64,000 bases of DNA from NCBI RefSeq assembly GCF_000014965.1, contig NC_008554.1, forward strand, positions 4,576,001 to 4,640,000, in the 5' to 3' direction. The notes under the pieces were generated by a model that was not told the DNA's origin, searched no databases, and was given only the letters and a program-made list of their open reading frames with translations. The DNA comes from Syntrophobacter fumaroxidans MPOB (GTDB lineage: Bacteria; Desulfobacterota; Syntrophobacteria; Syntrophobacterales; Syntrophobacteraceae). Position 1 is the first letter of the stretch, and each line of letters opens with the position of its first letter. This document shows, piece by piece, positions 28,255 to 36,888 of this stretch. Both the position numbers and the translations under genes were made by a program.

Positions 28255-29343
28255 CTAGTGTCCTGAGTCATTAATCCGTTTACAAAATCGCTTCAGGTTT
28301 TTGAGGATTTCGTCAGCGGTTTTGGTCCAGACAAATGGCTTGGGATCCTCATTGCAAATGGCAATGTATCTACGGATGGCGTTCTGAAGTTGATTTACGC
28401 TGCGGTGGCTGCCGCGGCGAATCTGTTTCTCCGTTAGTTCGGCAAACCACCTCTCGACCAGATTCAGCCATGAGGCACTGGTCGGAGTAAAATGCATGTG
28501 GAAGTGAGGCCTCTTGACCAGCCAGCGCTGGATCATGGCAGTCTTATGAGTTCCGTAGTTATCAAGAACGACATGGACATCCAGACCATCGGGGACGTTA
28601 TCCTCCACGAGGTCGAGGAATTTGCGAAACTCAACGCTGCGATGCCGTCTGTGGCATTTGCCGAGCACTTCGCCGGTTGCCGTATTCAGAGCTGCAAAAA
28701 GCGAGGTAGTCCCGTAGCGCCGGTAATCGTGAGTCCGACGCTCGACCTGTCCCGGCCGTAGAGGCAGGAGCGGTTGCATCCGGTCAAGCGCCTGTATTTG
28801 ACTCTTCTCATCCACGCACAGTACCACGGCCTTCTCCGGCAGGTTCAGGTACAGTCCGACAATGTCCCGGACTTTTTCAATGAAAAAAGCGTCCGAGGAG
28901 AGTTTGAAGGTTTCAGTTCGATGGGGCTGCAACGCAAATGCGCGCCAAATCCGGCTTATCGCCGATTGGCTCATGCCTGTGGCTTTGGCCATCGAACGGG
29001 TGCTCCAGTGAGTGGCATTTCGGGGAGTCGACTCTAAGGTGAGCGTCACAACACGCTCCACATCTTCATCGGTAATCTTTCGCGGCATGCCGGGTCTTGG
29101 CTCGTCCAACAAGCCATCGACCCGCTGCTCGACGAACCGCATGCGCCATTTGCCAACAGTGGCGCTCGTTATTCCAAGTTGCCTGGCGGCCGCATCGTTG
29201 GCAATACCCTCGGCGCAGGCAAGGACGATTCGAGCTCGCAATGCAAGTGACTGCGACGTTTTGGGCCGGTGTGCCAGCCGTTCCAGTTCCGTTCTTTCAG
29301 CCAAGCTCAATTCGAGTTCCGCCTTTGGTCGCCCCGTTCGCAT
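28255..29343 (-). CDS. IS630-family transposase
   Basis: The 362-residue transposase has N-terminal helix-turn-helix regions ([18 protein letters not shown] near residue 52) and a DDE domain: [14 protein letters not shown] near 180, [10 protein letters not shown] near 258, and [20 protein letters not shown] near 294 with the catalytic Glu. I prefer the ATG at 29343 because GGAGGG lies just before it; an in-frame ATG at 29355 is the alternative. The frame is complete, and its stop codon falls on the IS end. It is probably functional. Confidence 0.9.
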   Translation of the reverse strand: MRTGRPKAELELSLAERTELERLAHRPKTSQSLALRARIVLACAEGIANDAAARQLGITSATVGKWRMRFVEQRVDGLLDEPRPGMPRKITDEDVERVVTLTLESTPRNATHWSTRSMAKATGMSQSAISRIWRAFALQPHRTETFKLSSDAFFIEKVRDIVGLYLNLPEKAVVLCVDEKSQIQALDRMQPLLPLRPGQVERRTHDYRRYGTTSLFAALNTATGEVLGKCHRRHRSVEFRKFLDLVEDNVPDGLDVHVVLDNYGTHKTAMIQRWLVKRPHFHMHFTPTSASWLNLVERWFAELTEKQIRRGSHRSVNQLQNAIRRYIAICNEDPKPFVWTKTADEILKNLKRFCKRINDSGH

Positions 29344-29420
29344 ATGGCCCTCCATGTGAGAAGTGGCCAGAGCATACAGGAGATCACTGAATTATTCAAC
29401 TAATTAATGACTCAGGACAC
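28258..29420 (-). mobile_element. IS630-family element
   Basis: Perfect 19-bp terminal inverted repeats are present: AGTGTCCTGAGTCATTAAT at 28257-28275 and its complement at 29403-29421. IS630 elements duplicate TA. TA is present at the left edge (28256-28257), but the right edge reads TC, so the duplication is not intact. This suggests an adjacent deletion or rearrangement after insertion. It forms the right border of the accessory island and touches the end of the amidase gene. Confidence 0.85.
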
Positions 29421-30270
29421 TCGCCGATAGAGACCGGCGCACGGTCTGCCAGGGGAACCGCCTGCCCGGGCAATCGGTTGCGGCACCGTCCACGTCACGG
29501 TGGCCCACGACGCGGCCGGCAGGGATACGATAATAGTCCATCAGGGTTTTGAGCAGATAGTCGAGCGAACGAAGCTGGCTGGAGGAGGGTTGCTCCTCGT
29601 TGAAGTTCCCGACGAGAGCGATTCCTATGCCCTTATCGTTCATTCCGCCCGCTTTGCAGTGAGCGCCGCATTGCTGTTTGACCCAGCGGGGCGACGCTTC
29701 GATCTGGCCGTCACCCTTCCCCAACGTGCCGTTGTCGATAAGGAAATGGTACCCGAGGCCGTACCAGAAACCACGATCCTCGTGGGTCCGGTCGATCAAC
29801 GATGCATTCCCGATATCGGTGGCCGTATGGTGGATGATGATGTATTTCCACTGGGAATTCGGGTAGAGGGCGATGACGTGTTTCATGACTCGCGCGTTGG
29901 GGATTGTGAGCTTCTGTCCCTTCGCGATCGGCTCCCCGGGTCTCAAGCCGTTGGCGGCGTAAATGGATTCCTGGGAAACGTTGTACATCCTGGAAATGCG
30001 CCAGATTGTCTCCATCGGGCCGACTTCATGGGTGATCGTGCGGGGAGTTCCCAGATCGGCAAGCGGCTTTTCGACGACTGTTCCGGAACGTGGGGCGGGG
30101 GTCGAGACGGATGGTCGCGGAGAAGTCGCGGTGCCGCCCGGGGGGTACGCCGGGGAAGGGGGTTCCTGATAGACCTGCTTACCGCAGGAGGACAGCAACA
30201 TCGACAACAGTGCAATAACAACCAATCCCTGCAAGAAGGATATCCGAATGTCTGCCAATTGCTTGCTCAT
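29404..30270 (-). CDS. LysM-domain N-acetylmuramoyl-L-alanine amidase lipoprotein
   Basis: The product is 288 residues. A lipoprotein signal ends in LLSSC (Cys near 31), followed by a Pro-rich linker. A LysM repeat at about 75-125 (ETIWRISRMYNVSQESIYAANGL) precedes an amidase_2/PGRP domain at about 140-275 with zinc ligands in IIIHHTA, GHRDV and the final DCPG. It cleaves peptidoglycan amide bonds in the periplasm. The last five codons (SVLSH) and the stop come from the IS630 end, so the native C terminus was replaced, although the catalytic domain seems complete. The start at 30270 gives a normal signal sequence. Confidence 0.88.
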   Translation of the reverse strand: MSKQLADIRISFLQGLVVIALLSMLLSSCGKQVYQEPPSPAYPPGGTATSPRPSVSTPAPRSGTVVEKPLADLGTPRTITHEVGPMETIWRISRMYNVSQESIYAANGLRPGEPIAKGQKLTIPNARVMKHVIALYPNSQWKYIIIHHTATDIGNASLIDRTHEDRGFWYGLGYHFLIDNGTLGKGDGQIEASPRWVKQQCGAHCKAGGMNDKGIGIALVGNFNEEQPSSSQLRSLDYLLKTLMDYYRIPAGRVVGHRDVDGAATDCPGRRFPWQTVRRSLSASVLSH

Positions 30271-30427
30271 ATGGGCTCTGTCGGTTGAACGGAGTTTGCC
30301 GCCCAGCGTGGTTCCATCATAAGGCTCTTTCAATCGTTTGCAAGCAGGAAATGCTGTCGCCTGATGTCCATTTTCCAGGAGGGAACCCTTCGGAGAAAAG
30401 GCCGCGAAGTGCCGGAGGAGACCGGTA

Positions 30428-31819
30428 TCAGGCCACGCCGTCCGGACAGACGATGCCTTTCTTTTTCAGCTTTTCGATCAGCGTGGTGCGATTCAAACCG
30501 AGCAGTTTGGCCGCCTTGTTCTTGACGCCGCCCGCCTTCTGCAGCGCCTCCAGGATCAGGCGCTTTTCGAGATCGTCCAACGTGTCTTTCAGGCTGATCC
30601 CTGCTTCTCCGATCTCCAGGTGCTTGATGCCGCTTTCCTGGTAGGCCCGGATCCTCTGGGGAAGATCATCGACTTCGATCTCTCCGTCTTCGGTCATGAT
30701 GACCAGTCGTTCGATCACATTTTCCAATTCGCGGACATTGCCCGGCCAGTTGTACCTTTCGAGGACGTCCAGCGCCGACTTGGAAATGCGCTTCAGTGAA
30801 AGTTCCTTTTTCTGGCAATGCTGCCTCAGGAAATGATCGACGAGCAGGGGAATGTCGCCCTCACGTTCTCTGAGCGGGGGCACGATGATGGGAATGACGT
30901 TGAGACGGTAGAAGAGGTCTTCGCGGAATTCACTGGCGGCAACGGCTCTCTCGAGGTTCTTGTTGGTCGCGGCCAGAATCCGCACATCCACCTCGATCGT
31001 GCGGGAACCGCCGAGGCGCTGGAACTTCTTCTCCTGGAGGAACCGAAGCAGCTTCACCTGGAGCTTCGGGCTCATTTCGCCGATTTCATCCAACAGGATG
31101 GTTCCGCCATGGGCCAGCTCGAACCGCCCGCGGCGCTCCCGGAGCGCCCCGGTAAAAGCCCCCCGTTCGTGGCCGAACAGTTCGCTCTCGAGCAATTCTT
31201 CGGGTATCGCCCCGCAATTTATGGGTACGAAGGTATTGTCTTTGCGTTCGCTGTGGTAATGGATGGCGTTGGCGATCAACTCCTTGCCGGTGCCGCTTTC
31301 GCCCATGATCAGAACGGTCGAATGCGATTTGGCCACGCGCCGGATCATGTGGTAGAGAGACTGCATCAGCTGGCTCTGACCGATGATCCGGTCGAAGCGG
31401 TGCTGTTCCTGGATCTGAGTGCGCAGAAGGACGTTTTCGTCCTTGAGGCTTCTGATTTCCTGGGCTCTTTTCAGGGTGAACAGGAGCTCGTCCAGGTTCG
31501 CCGGTTTGGCCAGGTAATCGAACGCCCCGCGTTTCATGGCGCCGACCGCCGTTTCGATCGTCCCGTAGCCGGTCACGACAACGACAAAGGTATCGGGGTG
31601 GTGTTCGGTGAAATGGGCAAGCACCTCCATGCCGCCCATACCCGGCATGGCAAGGTCCGTGATCACGACGTCGAAGTCGTTTTTCTGAGACGCGCTGATG
31701 GCTTCCGCGCCGCTGGAGACGATCTGAACGTCATACCCTTCGACGGTAAGGCTCTCGACCACCAGTTGGAGGGTCAACGGCTCGTCGTCGACTACGAGGA
31801 CGCGGAATAGAGGTTTCAT
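30428..31819 (-). CDS. Sigma-54-dependent two-component response regulator (NtrC family)
   Basis: The 463-residue protein has a receiver domain (about 5-120): VVDDEP acidic pair, phosphoacceptor in VVITDLAMPG, Lys in YLAKPANL. It has an AAA+ sigma-54 domain (about 140-375): GESGTGKE near 171, GAFTGA near 217, and a GG-type Arg-rich C part. The C-terminal Fis-type helix-turn-helix (KNKAAKLLGLNRTTLIEKLKKKG) binds enhancer DNA. It activates RNA polymerase with sigma-54. The start at 31819 gives MKPLFRVLVVDDEP; upstream codons lack receiver homology. No histidine kinase is adjacent, so the signal is unknown. Confidence 0.92.
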   Translation of the reverse strand: MKPLFRVLVVDDEPLTLQLVVESLTVEGYDVQIVSSGAEAISASQKNDFDVVITDLAMPGMGGMEVLAHFTEHHPDTFVVVVTGYGTIETAVGAMKRGAFDYLAKPANLDELLFTLKRAQEIRSLKDENVLLRTQIQEQHRFDRIIGQSQLMQSLYHMIRRVAKSHSTVLIMGESGTGKELIANAIHYHSERKDNTFVPINCGAIPEELLESELFGHERGAFTGALRERRGRFELAHGGTILLDEIGEMSPKLQVKLLRFLQEKKFQRLGGSRTIEVDVRILAATNKNLERAVAASEFREDLFYRLNVIPIIVPPLREREGDIPLLVDHFLRQHCQKKELSLKRISKSALDVLERYNWPGNVRELENVIERLVIMTEDGEIEVDDLPQRIRAYQESGIKHLEIGEAGISLKDTLDDLEKRLILEALQKAGGVKNKAAKLLGLNRTTLIEKLKKKGIVCPDGVA

Positions 31820-31967
31820 AAGCTGCGGCAGCCCCGGATGCGTCAGTTCGGCCCCGCGGCCCGCACGCGGGCGTTTCCCGGCGGGCACGGGGGAAAACTT
31901 CCAGCAATAGTCTTTTTAATGGAAGTTGATCCAAGAGGGAAGGGCAAAGAAAAAGACGAGAAAATTC

Positions 31968-31996
31968 TTGACCCGCCTCCCCGGCAAGGCTATGTT
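31968..31996 (+). promoter_or_regulatory. Sigma-70 promoter of the tyrosine leader/aroF-tyrA unit
   Basis: TTGACC at 31968-31973 and TATGTT at 31991-31996 are separated by 17 bases. The predicted start falls about 25 bases before the leader peptide ATG. It is divergent from the response regulator gene. Confidence 0.7.
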
Positions 31997-32028
31997 ACCA
32001 CATTATTGCAGTGAATGGAGGGTTTTGG

Positions 32029-32118
32029 ATGGACAATCGGATGTGTGGCTTTCCTTATTATTGCGGCACCTATTATCCGGGCACCTACCGGAGACGCAGG
32101 GGTGCGCATAAGCCATAG
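32029..32118 (+). CDS. Tyrosine-rich leader peptide of the aroF-tyrA operon
   Basis: The 29-codon frame has GGAGGG 6 bases before its ATG. Residues 8-20 read FPYYCGTYYPGTY: five Tyr and one Phe within 13 codons, far above chance. It ends in an Arg-rich segment and TAG. It is followed 22 bases later by an intrinsic terminator and then by the DAHP synthase and prephenate dehydrogenase genes, the route to tyrosine. This is the classic layout of ribosome-mediated attenuation. When charged tRNA-Tyr is scarce, the ribosome would stall and let transcription continue. I know of no published name for it. Confidence 0.8.
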   Translation: MDNRMCGFPYYCGTYYPGTYRRRRGAHKP

Positions 32119-32140
32119 CCGAATTTGAAGACGCTACTCA

Positions 32141-32180
32141 GGCCGTGGGTATCCCCTGGATCCCCACGGCCTTTTTGTTT
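32141..32180 (+). terminator. Attenuator: intrinsic terminator before aroF
   Basis: The stem GGCCGTGGG (32141-32149) pairs with CCCACGGCC (32163-32171) and is extended by an inner TCC/GGA pairing. TTTTTGTTTT follows immediately. It lies between the Tyr-rich leader peptide and aroF. CAGGGG at 32097-32102 in the leader can pair with CCCCTG at 32153-32158 in the terminator loop, a possible but short antiterminator contact. Confidence 0.82.
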
Positions 32181-32329
32181 TGAAGAACAGCAAGGCATCC
32201 GGTCGTGGGGAATCGGGAACGTCGCTGCCGAGCCGGCGGAACCAACATGCAGGATGCCTGACTTCAGAAGGCAGGGAATCACCCCGGGTTCGAGCGATCG
32301 GCCGGGAATTCCAGGGAGGAATTGGAATC

Positions 32330-33343
32330 ATGATCATCGTATTGAAACCCGACCACAAGGAAAGCGATCTGCACCGCATCGTCCGGCGCCTCGAGGACCT
32401 CGGCCTCGGCGCCCACATCTCCAAGGGAGAGCACAGGACCATCATCGGGGCCATCGGAGACGAGAGGGTCCTTCGGGAGGTCCCGATGGAATCCTTTCCC
32501 GGCGTGGAGTCGGTTCTTCCCATTCTGAAACCCTACAAACTGGTCAGCAGGGAATTCAAGGAAGAAAACACGATCGTACAGGTCAACGGCCATCAAATAG
32601 GGGGTGACGAGATCCAGGTCATCGCGGGACCCTGTGCGGTGGAAAGCCGGGAAGTGCTCGAAGAGATCGCCGGCGAGCTCACCGCGGCGGGAGTCCATTT
32701 TCTCCGCGGCGGCGCCTTCAAGCCGCGCACGTCTCCTTACAGCTTTCAGGGGTGGGGGGAGAAGGGGCTGAAGCTCCTGGCCGGCGTGCGCGAGCGGACC
32801 GGAATGATGATCGTCACCGAGCTCATGGATCCCAGAGATACGGTGCTGCTCTGCAAGTACGCGGACATCATCCAGATCGGCACCAGGAACATGGCCAATT
32901 TCCGGCTGCTCACCGAGGTGGGAAACATCGACAAACCGGTGATCCTGAAACGGGGCATGAGCGCCACGATCAAGGAGTTCCTCATGTCGGCCGAATACAT
33001 CGCGGCCCAGGGGAACGAAAAGGTCATCCTCTGTGAAAGGGGAATTCGCACGTTCGAAACCGAGACCCGCAATACGCTCGACATCAGCGCGGTCCCGCTG
33101 CTCAAGAACCTGACCCACCTGCCGGTGATCGTCGATCCGAGCCATGCCGTGGGGCGAGCGGACCTCGTTCCCGCCATGGCCAGAGCGTCCGTGGCAGCGG
33201 GCGCGGATGGACTGCTCGTCGAAGTCCACGTGCGGCCCGAGGAGGCGCTGAGCGATGGTCCGCAGTCGCTGCGTCCCGAAGCGTTTGCGGTAATGATGGA
33301 AGAGTGCCGCAGGGTCGCGGTCGCCATCGGCCGAACGATGTAA
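32330..33343 (+). CDS. aroF: 3-deoxy-7-phosphoheptulonate (DAHP) synthase, type I-beta
   Basis: The 337-residue enzyme condenses PEP and erythrose 4-phosphate, the first step of aromatic amino acid synthesis. Residues 1-70 form a ferredoxin-like regulatory domain (MIIVLKPDHKESDLHRIVRR), which in this type binds Tyr or Phe. The catalytic barrel shows GPCAVES, RGGAFKPRTSPYSFQG, LKRGMSATIKEF and DPSHAVGR. Length matches the Thermotoga-type enzyme (about 338). The ATG at 32330 follows GGAGGA; longer frames run through the attenuator region. It is downstream of a Tyr-responsive leader, so control is likely both transcriptional and allosteric. Confidence 0.94.
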   Translation: MIIVLKPDHKESDLHRIVRRLEDLGLGAHISKGEHRTIIGAIGDERVLREVPMESFPGVESVLPILKPYKLVSREFKEENTIVQVNGHQIGGDEIQVIAGPCAVESREVLEEIAGELTAAGVHFLRGGAFKPRTSPYSFQGWGEKGLKLLAGVRERTGMMIVTELMDPRDTVLLCKYADIIQIGTRNMANFRLLTEVGNIDKPVILKRGMSATIKEFLMSAEYIAAQGNEKVILCERGIRTFETETRNTLDISAVPLLKNLTHLPVIVDPSHAVGRADLVPAMARASVAAGADGLLVEVHVRPEEALSDGPQSLRPEAFAVMMEECRRVAVAIGRTM

Positions 33344-33346
33344 AGT

Positions 33347-33369
33347 CCCCGGGCACGCTCGGGGTTTTT
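33347..33369 (+). terminator. Weak terminator-like hairpin between aroF and tyrA
   Basis: CCCCG (33347-33351) and CGGGG (33360-33364) form a short stem followed by five T. Only about five base pairs are present, so read-through into tyrA is expected. It may lower tyrA relative to aroF. Confidence 0.4.
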
Positions 33370-33396
33370 CTCGACAGCTCCGAAAGGGGAGGAGGC

Positions 33397-34305
33397 ATGC
33401 TGTTGTCCGATTTCATTCAAGGCGAGAGCGAGGTCAAGGTGAAGCTGGACCCCGGAGCGACGGTGGGAGTGATCGGGGGGAAAGGTGAAATGGGACGCCT
33501 TTTCAGCGGTTTCTTCCAGAGCTGCGGCTTCCGGGTGAACGTGGGCGACCTCGGGACGAACCCCACGGCCCGCGAAGTGTTGGAATCGTCCGACATTGTC
33601 CTCTTCTCGGTTCCCCTCCACCGGACCGAAGCCATCATCCGGGATTTGGTCCCCTATGCGAAGCCGCACCAACTACTGCTGGATTTGAGCAGCCTCAAGG
33701 TTGGACCGGTGAGGGAAATGCTGCGCTCGGCCTCGTTCGTGGTGGGCCTGCATCCAATGTTCGGCGGCAGGATCTCCACGTTCCGGGGCCAGACCATCGT
33801 GGCCTGCCCCGCGCGCATTCCAACTCCGGACTGGCTTCGCCTGCGCTCCCTTTTGTCCGCGGGGGGGATGGAAGTCAAGGAGAGCACCCCGGAGGAACAC
33901 GATCGCATGATGAGCATCATCCAGGTCCTTTTCCACATGACCACCATGCTGACGGGAAGGGTGATGCGTCGGATGGGAATCGACCTGGCGGAGGTCCTCG
34001 AATACGCCAGTCCCGGCTACCGGGTCGAACTGAGCCAGGTGGGCCGATTGTTTGCCCAGAGTCCGGAGCTGTATTCGGCGATCATACAGGGCAATCCCGG
34101 CACGGGGGAAGTCCTCGCCCAACTCAGGGAGGGTCTGGAGCTCTACGGGGGATGGTTCGAGAAACAAGAGTTGTCCGGGTTTGTCAAGGATTTCGAGAGG
34201 AGCGCCCGGTATCTGGGCGAGTTCTGCTCCCGGGCCTTTCGGGACAGCTCGGTGCTCCACGAGACGGTGGTGAAATGTTCGGAGGGCGGGTCCGGCGGCG
34301 ATTGA
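33397..34305 (+). CDS. tyrA: Prephenate dehydrogenase family protein
   Basis: The 302-residue protein has an N-terminal Rossmann fold with VGVIGGKGEMGRLFSGFF near residue 28. SSDIVLFSVPLH near 67, LDLSSLK near 95 and GLHPMFGG near 115 follow, as in TyrA enzymes of the bifunctional chorismate mutase type. The C-terminal helical dimer domain follows. It converts prephenate to 4-hydroxyphenylpyruvate using NAD(P). GGAGG precedes the ATG at 33397. Only 53 bases separate it from aroF, so the pair forms one tyrosine unit under the upstream attenuator. Confidence 0.9.
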   Translation: MLLSDFIQGESEVKVKLDPGATVGVIGGKGEMGRLFSGFFQSCGFRVNVGDLGTNPTAREVLESSDIVLFSVPLHRTEAIIRDLVPYAKPHQLLLDLSSLKVGPVREMLRSASFVVGLHPMFGGRISTFRGQTIVACPARIPTPDWLRLRSLLSAGGMEVKESTPEEHDRMMSIIQVLFHMTTMLTGRVMRRMGIDLAEVLEYASPGYRVELSQVGRLFAQSPELYSAIIQGNPGTGEVLAQLREGLELYGGWFEKQELSGFVKDFERSARYLGEFCSRAFRDSSVLHETVVKCSEGGSGGD

Positions 34306-34323
34306 ACGCAGACAGGCGACGTC

Positions 34324-34857
34324 CTAGTCGTCGTCCTTCCCGTCGGGTGCGCTGTTGCGTTCGAAGCAGTCCTTCAGGCACTGCTCGCAGTTCGAAGTCC
34401 GGGCTCCGCGAGTGCAGTACCTTGCGAACGCGTCGAACCAGTCCTTGCCCGTGCGCGGGCAGGCGTTGATGAATTCGAGGAACCGAACCAGGCGCTCCAC
34501 GGCCAGGGGCGCAATGGCATGTTCGATGCGGCAGGCATTGGCTTCGGCCTCCTCGGCGCTGAGCTGGAGCGCGGTGACGAAAAACTCCTTCAGCGTGTCG
34601 TGGCGATGGATGACGTCGCGGGCGATGTCGCGCCCGGCGGTGGTCAGGGTGATGTAGCTGTAAGGACTGTAGTTGATGAGCCCCCGGGCGGCCAAAGCCT
34701 TGAGCGCCCCCGTCACCGAAGCGCGCTGAACGCTCATCTGGTCGGCGATGTCTTTCGCCCTCGCAACCCGGTTGGATTGTTCCAGGTGGAAAATGACTTC
34801 CAGGTAATCCTCCAGGCTGGCGGACAGATCATCATGGAATTCATCGTCTGGGAGCAT
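34324..34857 (-). CDS. DtxR/MntR-family metal-dependent transcriptional regulator with C-terminal Cys cluster
   Basis: The 177-residue protein has an N-terminal winged helix (SASLEDYLEVIFHLEQ, AKDIADQMSVQRASVTGALKAL) and a dimerisation/metal-binding part (about 75-125: HRHDTLKEFF, ANACRIEHAI) typical of DtxR/MntR repressors. After residue 130 it carries CPRTGKDW, a lone Cys in RYCTRG and NCEQCLKDC, a cysteine-rich tail in place of an SH3 domain. The tail may bind a metal or a cluster; that is inference. It converges on tyrA with 18 bases between. No target operon is obvious nearby. Confidence 0.85.
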   Translation of the reverse strand: MLPDDEFHDDLSASLEDYLEVIFHLEQSNRVARAKDIADQMSVQRASVTGALKALAARGLINYSPYSYITLTTAGRDIARDVIHRHDTLKEFFVTALQLSAEEAEANACRIEHAIAPLAVERLVRFLEFINACPRTGKDWFDAFARYCTRGARTSNCEQCLKDCFERNSAPDGKDDD

Positions 34858-35277
34858 TGAAAAAACGCCTTTCTTGATCCGGTTCCGTTAAGTTACCCGT
34901 TCGAGTGGCATGCGTCAAGGTGAGGAAGAAACCGTATCGATGAATCGCTCCGATCAGATATGCCGGACAAGACGGAATCTTCCGAACCCGTGCCCCGGAC
35001 CGCACTCCCGCGCAGAGCAGGTTGCATGGGTTCCAATAGTATCAAATACCATGTTATGTGAAGCGATACAACGCGGTCAAGCCGATTGAGCGGGGGGCTC
35101 GGCACGTGCCCCGCGATTCGCGGATTGTCCTTCTTCACATGGCCACGGATACGCTTTCACTGTGTGACCGGCGCATATCCCTTTGACATGGCTGCTCAAA
35201 GTTGTTAAAAAGCGCTGCACTCCGGATGGCCGGAATTGGCCGTCCGATTACGCCTGCCCGGTCTGAAAGGAAAAATT
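34858..35277 (+). promoter_or_regulatory. Intergenic region with a sigma-70 promoter for the SEC-C gene
   Basis: This stretch has no gene I can support. TTGACA at 35183-35188 and TAAAAA at 35206-35211 are spaced by 17 bases and face the downstream gene, about 65 bases before its ATG. The part next to the DtxR gene has no clear palindrome. Confidence 0.5.
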
Positions 35278-36570
35278 ATGCAAAGATCCGGACCAACCGC
35301 CGTGCCGGACCCCATGGCTCCCGTCTATGAAGTCCTCAAGGGAGGGGACCCGGTCGCCGCCTGTGAAAAATATGGAATCAGCCGCGAGGAACTGGATAAG
35401 AGACTGGAAGCCTACCAGGTGTCGCGCCGCCGGATGGCGCTCCAGGAGAACCTGTTTGCGGGCAAGGTCGGGCGCAACGATCCCTGTCCCTGCGGCTCGG
35501 GGAAAAAGTACAAGAAATGCTGTCTCTCAAAGCGGGAGGAAGCGCGGCGGAGTATTCCCGCCGAGCAGTTGCTGGAGATGGAACAGAGGGAAAAGGCCAG
35601 GGAGAGGCTCGAAAAAGAGATCAGGAAGGGCTTCGAGCTGCTCTTCTCCCGGGATTTCGCCAAGGCTGCCCGTTTTGCCGCGCTCCTGCTCGAATCCTAT
35701 CCAGAGGATGACCGGCTGCACGATATCGTCGCCACGGTGCATCTGGCCACGGGCGACTACGACAGCGCCCTGCACCTGTGCCGGACGCGCTGGCAGGTTG
35801 CCCGCGAAGAGAAGATCTTCTACCAGGAAAACGGCTATCACAAAAGGGAAGGGCTGGATCGGTCCGTGCCGGTTCACTTCTATTCTCCGTCCACGTGGCT
35901 GGACAAGTTCTGGGTCGCACAGCGGGCTCGCACCTACCGCAGCCGGTTCCCCCTCGGGGACGACGCAAATTTGTTGAAATTGATCGATGCGTTGAAGACG
36001 GCCAACGATCTGGAGCGGTTTCCCGCCAGGCAGGAGGCCGGTTTCGAAGCCCGGCGGGAGGCCCTGGCCCCCGTCCTCGCGCAGATCGAAGCCCAGGGGA
36101 GCGCCGCCATTCCCTATCTTCTTCCGTTGTGCTACACGTTTTCCTGGGTCAGCCTGTTCGTGCCCGACCTGCTGCGGGGTTGCGGCACGGACGATTCCAT
36201 TCGCCTGCTTGCGGAACTGGCCATGTTCCGGTTTCCGTATTTCTCCCAGAAATGCCTGCAGAACATCGAATCGTTCGGCGAGCGCGCTCTGCCGCAAATC
36301 GAGGCGGTGCTCGACGAAGACCGAGCCTTCGACGAGCTGAAGGTCGGCCTTCTTGCCGTGCTGGGAAATCTTCGCACTCCGGCTGGTTTCCGGTTGCTCG
36401 TCGAGTTCACCGAACACGAAAATCCCTACCTGGTGAATGCGGCCGCAGCGGCCCTGGAGCGTCACGGAAACCCGGAGGCCGAGCCGTTCCTTGACCGGGC
36501 CCGGAAGCGGTTGAAGGAATTCGACAGCATCGCCGGAGCTCTCGAAGAATTGGGGCGGCCGGAGCCGTGA
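35278..36570 (+). CDS. SEC-C zinc-motif protein with repeat-like C-terminal region
   Basis: The 430-residue protein has a SEC-C zinc motif at residues 65-82 (GRNDPCPCGSGKKYKKCC), the SecA C-terminal type that binds Zn and often mediates SecB or ribosome contacts. A charged helix (88-125) follows, then a TPR-like stretch (about 130-170: FAKAARFAALLLESYPEDDRLHDIVATVHLATGDYDSAL). The C-terminal third looks like HEAT-type helices (AAAAALERHGNPEAEPFLD). The ATG at 35278 follows AAAGGA. Its function is not known; scaffold or quality-control roles are inference. Confidence 0.7.
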   Translation: MQRSGPTAVPDPMAPVYEVLKGGDPVAACEKYGISREELDKRLEAYQVSRRRMALQENLFAGKVGRNDPCPCGSGKKYKKCCLSKREEARRSIPAEQLLEMEQREKARERLEKEIRKGFELLFSRDFAKAARFAALLLESYPEDDRLHDIVATVHLATGDYDSALHLCRTRWQVAREEKIFYQENGYHKREGLDRSVPVHFYSPSTWLDKFWVAQRARTYRSRFPLGDDANLLKLIDALKTANDLERFPARQEAGFEARREALAPVLAQIEAQGSAAIPYLLPLCYTFSWVSLFVPDLLRGCGTDDSIRLLAELAMFRFPYFSQKCLQNIESFGERALPQIEAVLDEDRAFDELKVGLLAVLGNLRTPAGFRLLVEFTEHENPYLVNAAAAALERHGNPEAEPFLDRARKRLKEFDSIAGALEELGRPEP

Positions 36571-36888
36571 AACGGAGGCTCACGCCTCAGGCCGGCGCAT
36601 TTCCGCCGTCCCGCCGTTCGCCGCGATGGGGCGCTCCTTGCCCCACGCCCCGCGTGAGCTTTCCGGAGCGCTTTCGCGCGCGCGGGTCACTCCTTGAAAA
36701 CGGGTTTCAAAGTACTATATATAAGTGGTAGTGTTCTCAATGCAGTGATTGTGACGGTCCGTGCGGCGCCGTCTGCGCCCGGCAGACGCACCTGAGGTTC
36801 ATAAGATGGCGCGGGGCGGGGGCCGTTGCGACCGGGAATCCGGAACGGGAATTCCGAACGGACGACAAACAGCATGAGGGAGATAACC
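36571..36888 (+). promoter_or_regulatory. Intergenic region with promoter for the bifunctional-nuclease-domain gene
   Basis: No gene is supported here. TTGAAA at 36694-36699 and TATATA at 36716-36721 (16-base spacer) form a good sigma-70 promoter. It leaves a leader of about 160 bases before the next ATG, long enough for a regulatory fold, although I see no known riboswitch. Confidence 0.5.

Noticed and set aside
36722-36888. Riboswitch in the long leader of the bifunctional-nuclease-domain gene
   Set aside because: The leader is long enough, but I found no conserved core of a known class and no clear terminator or sequestering stem.
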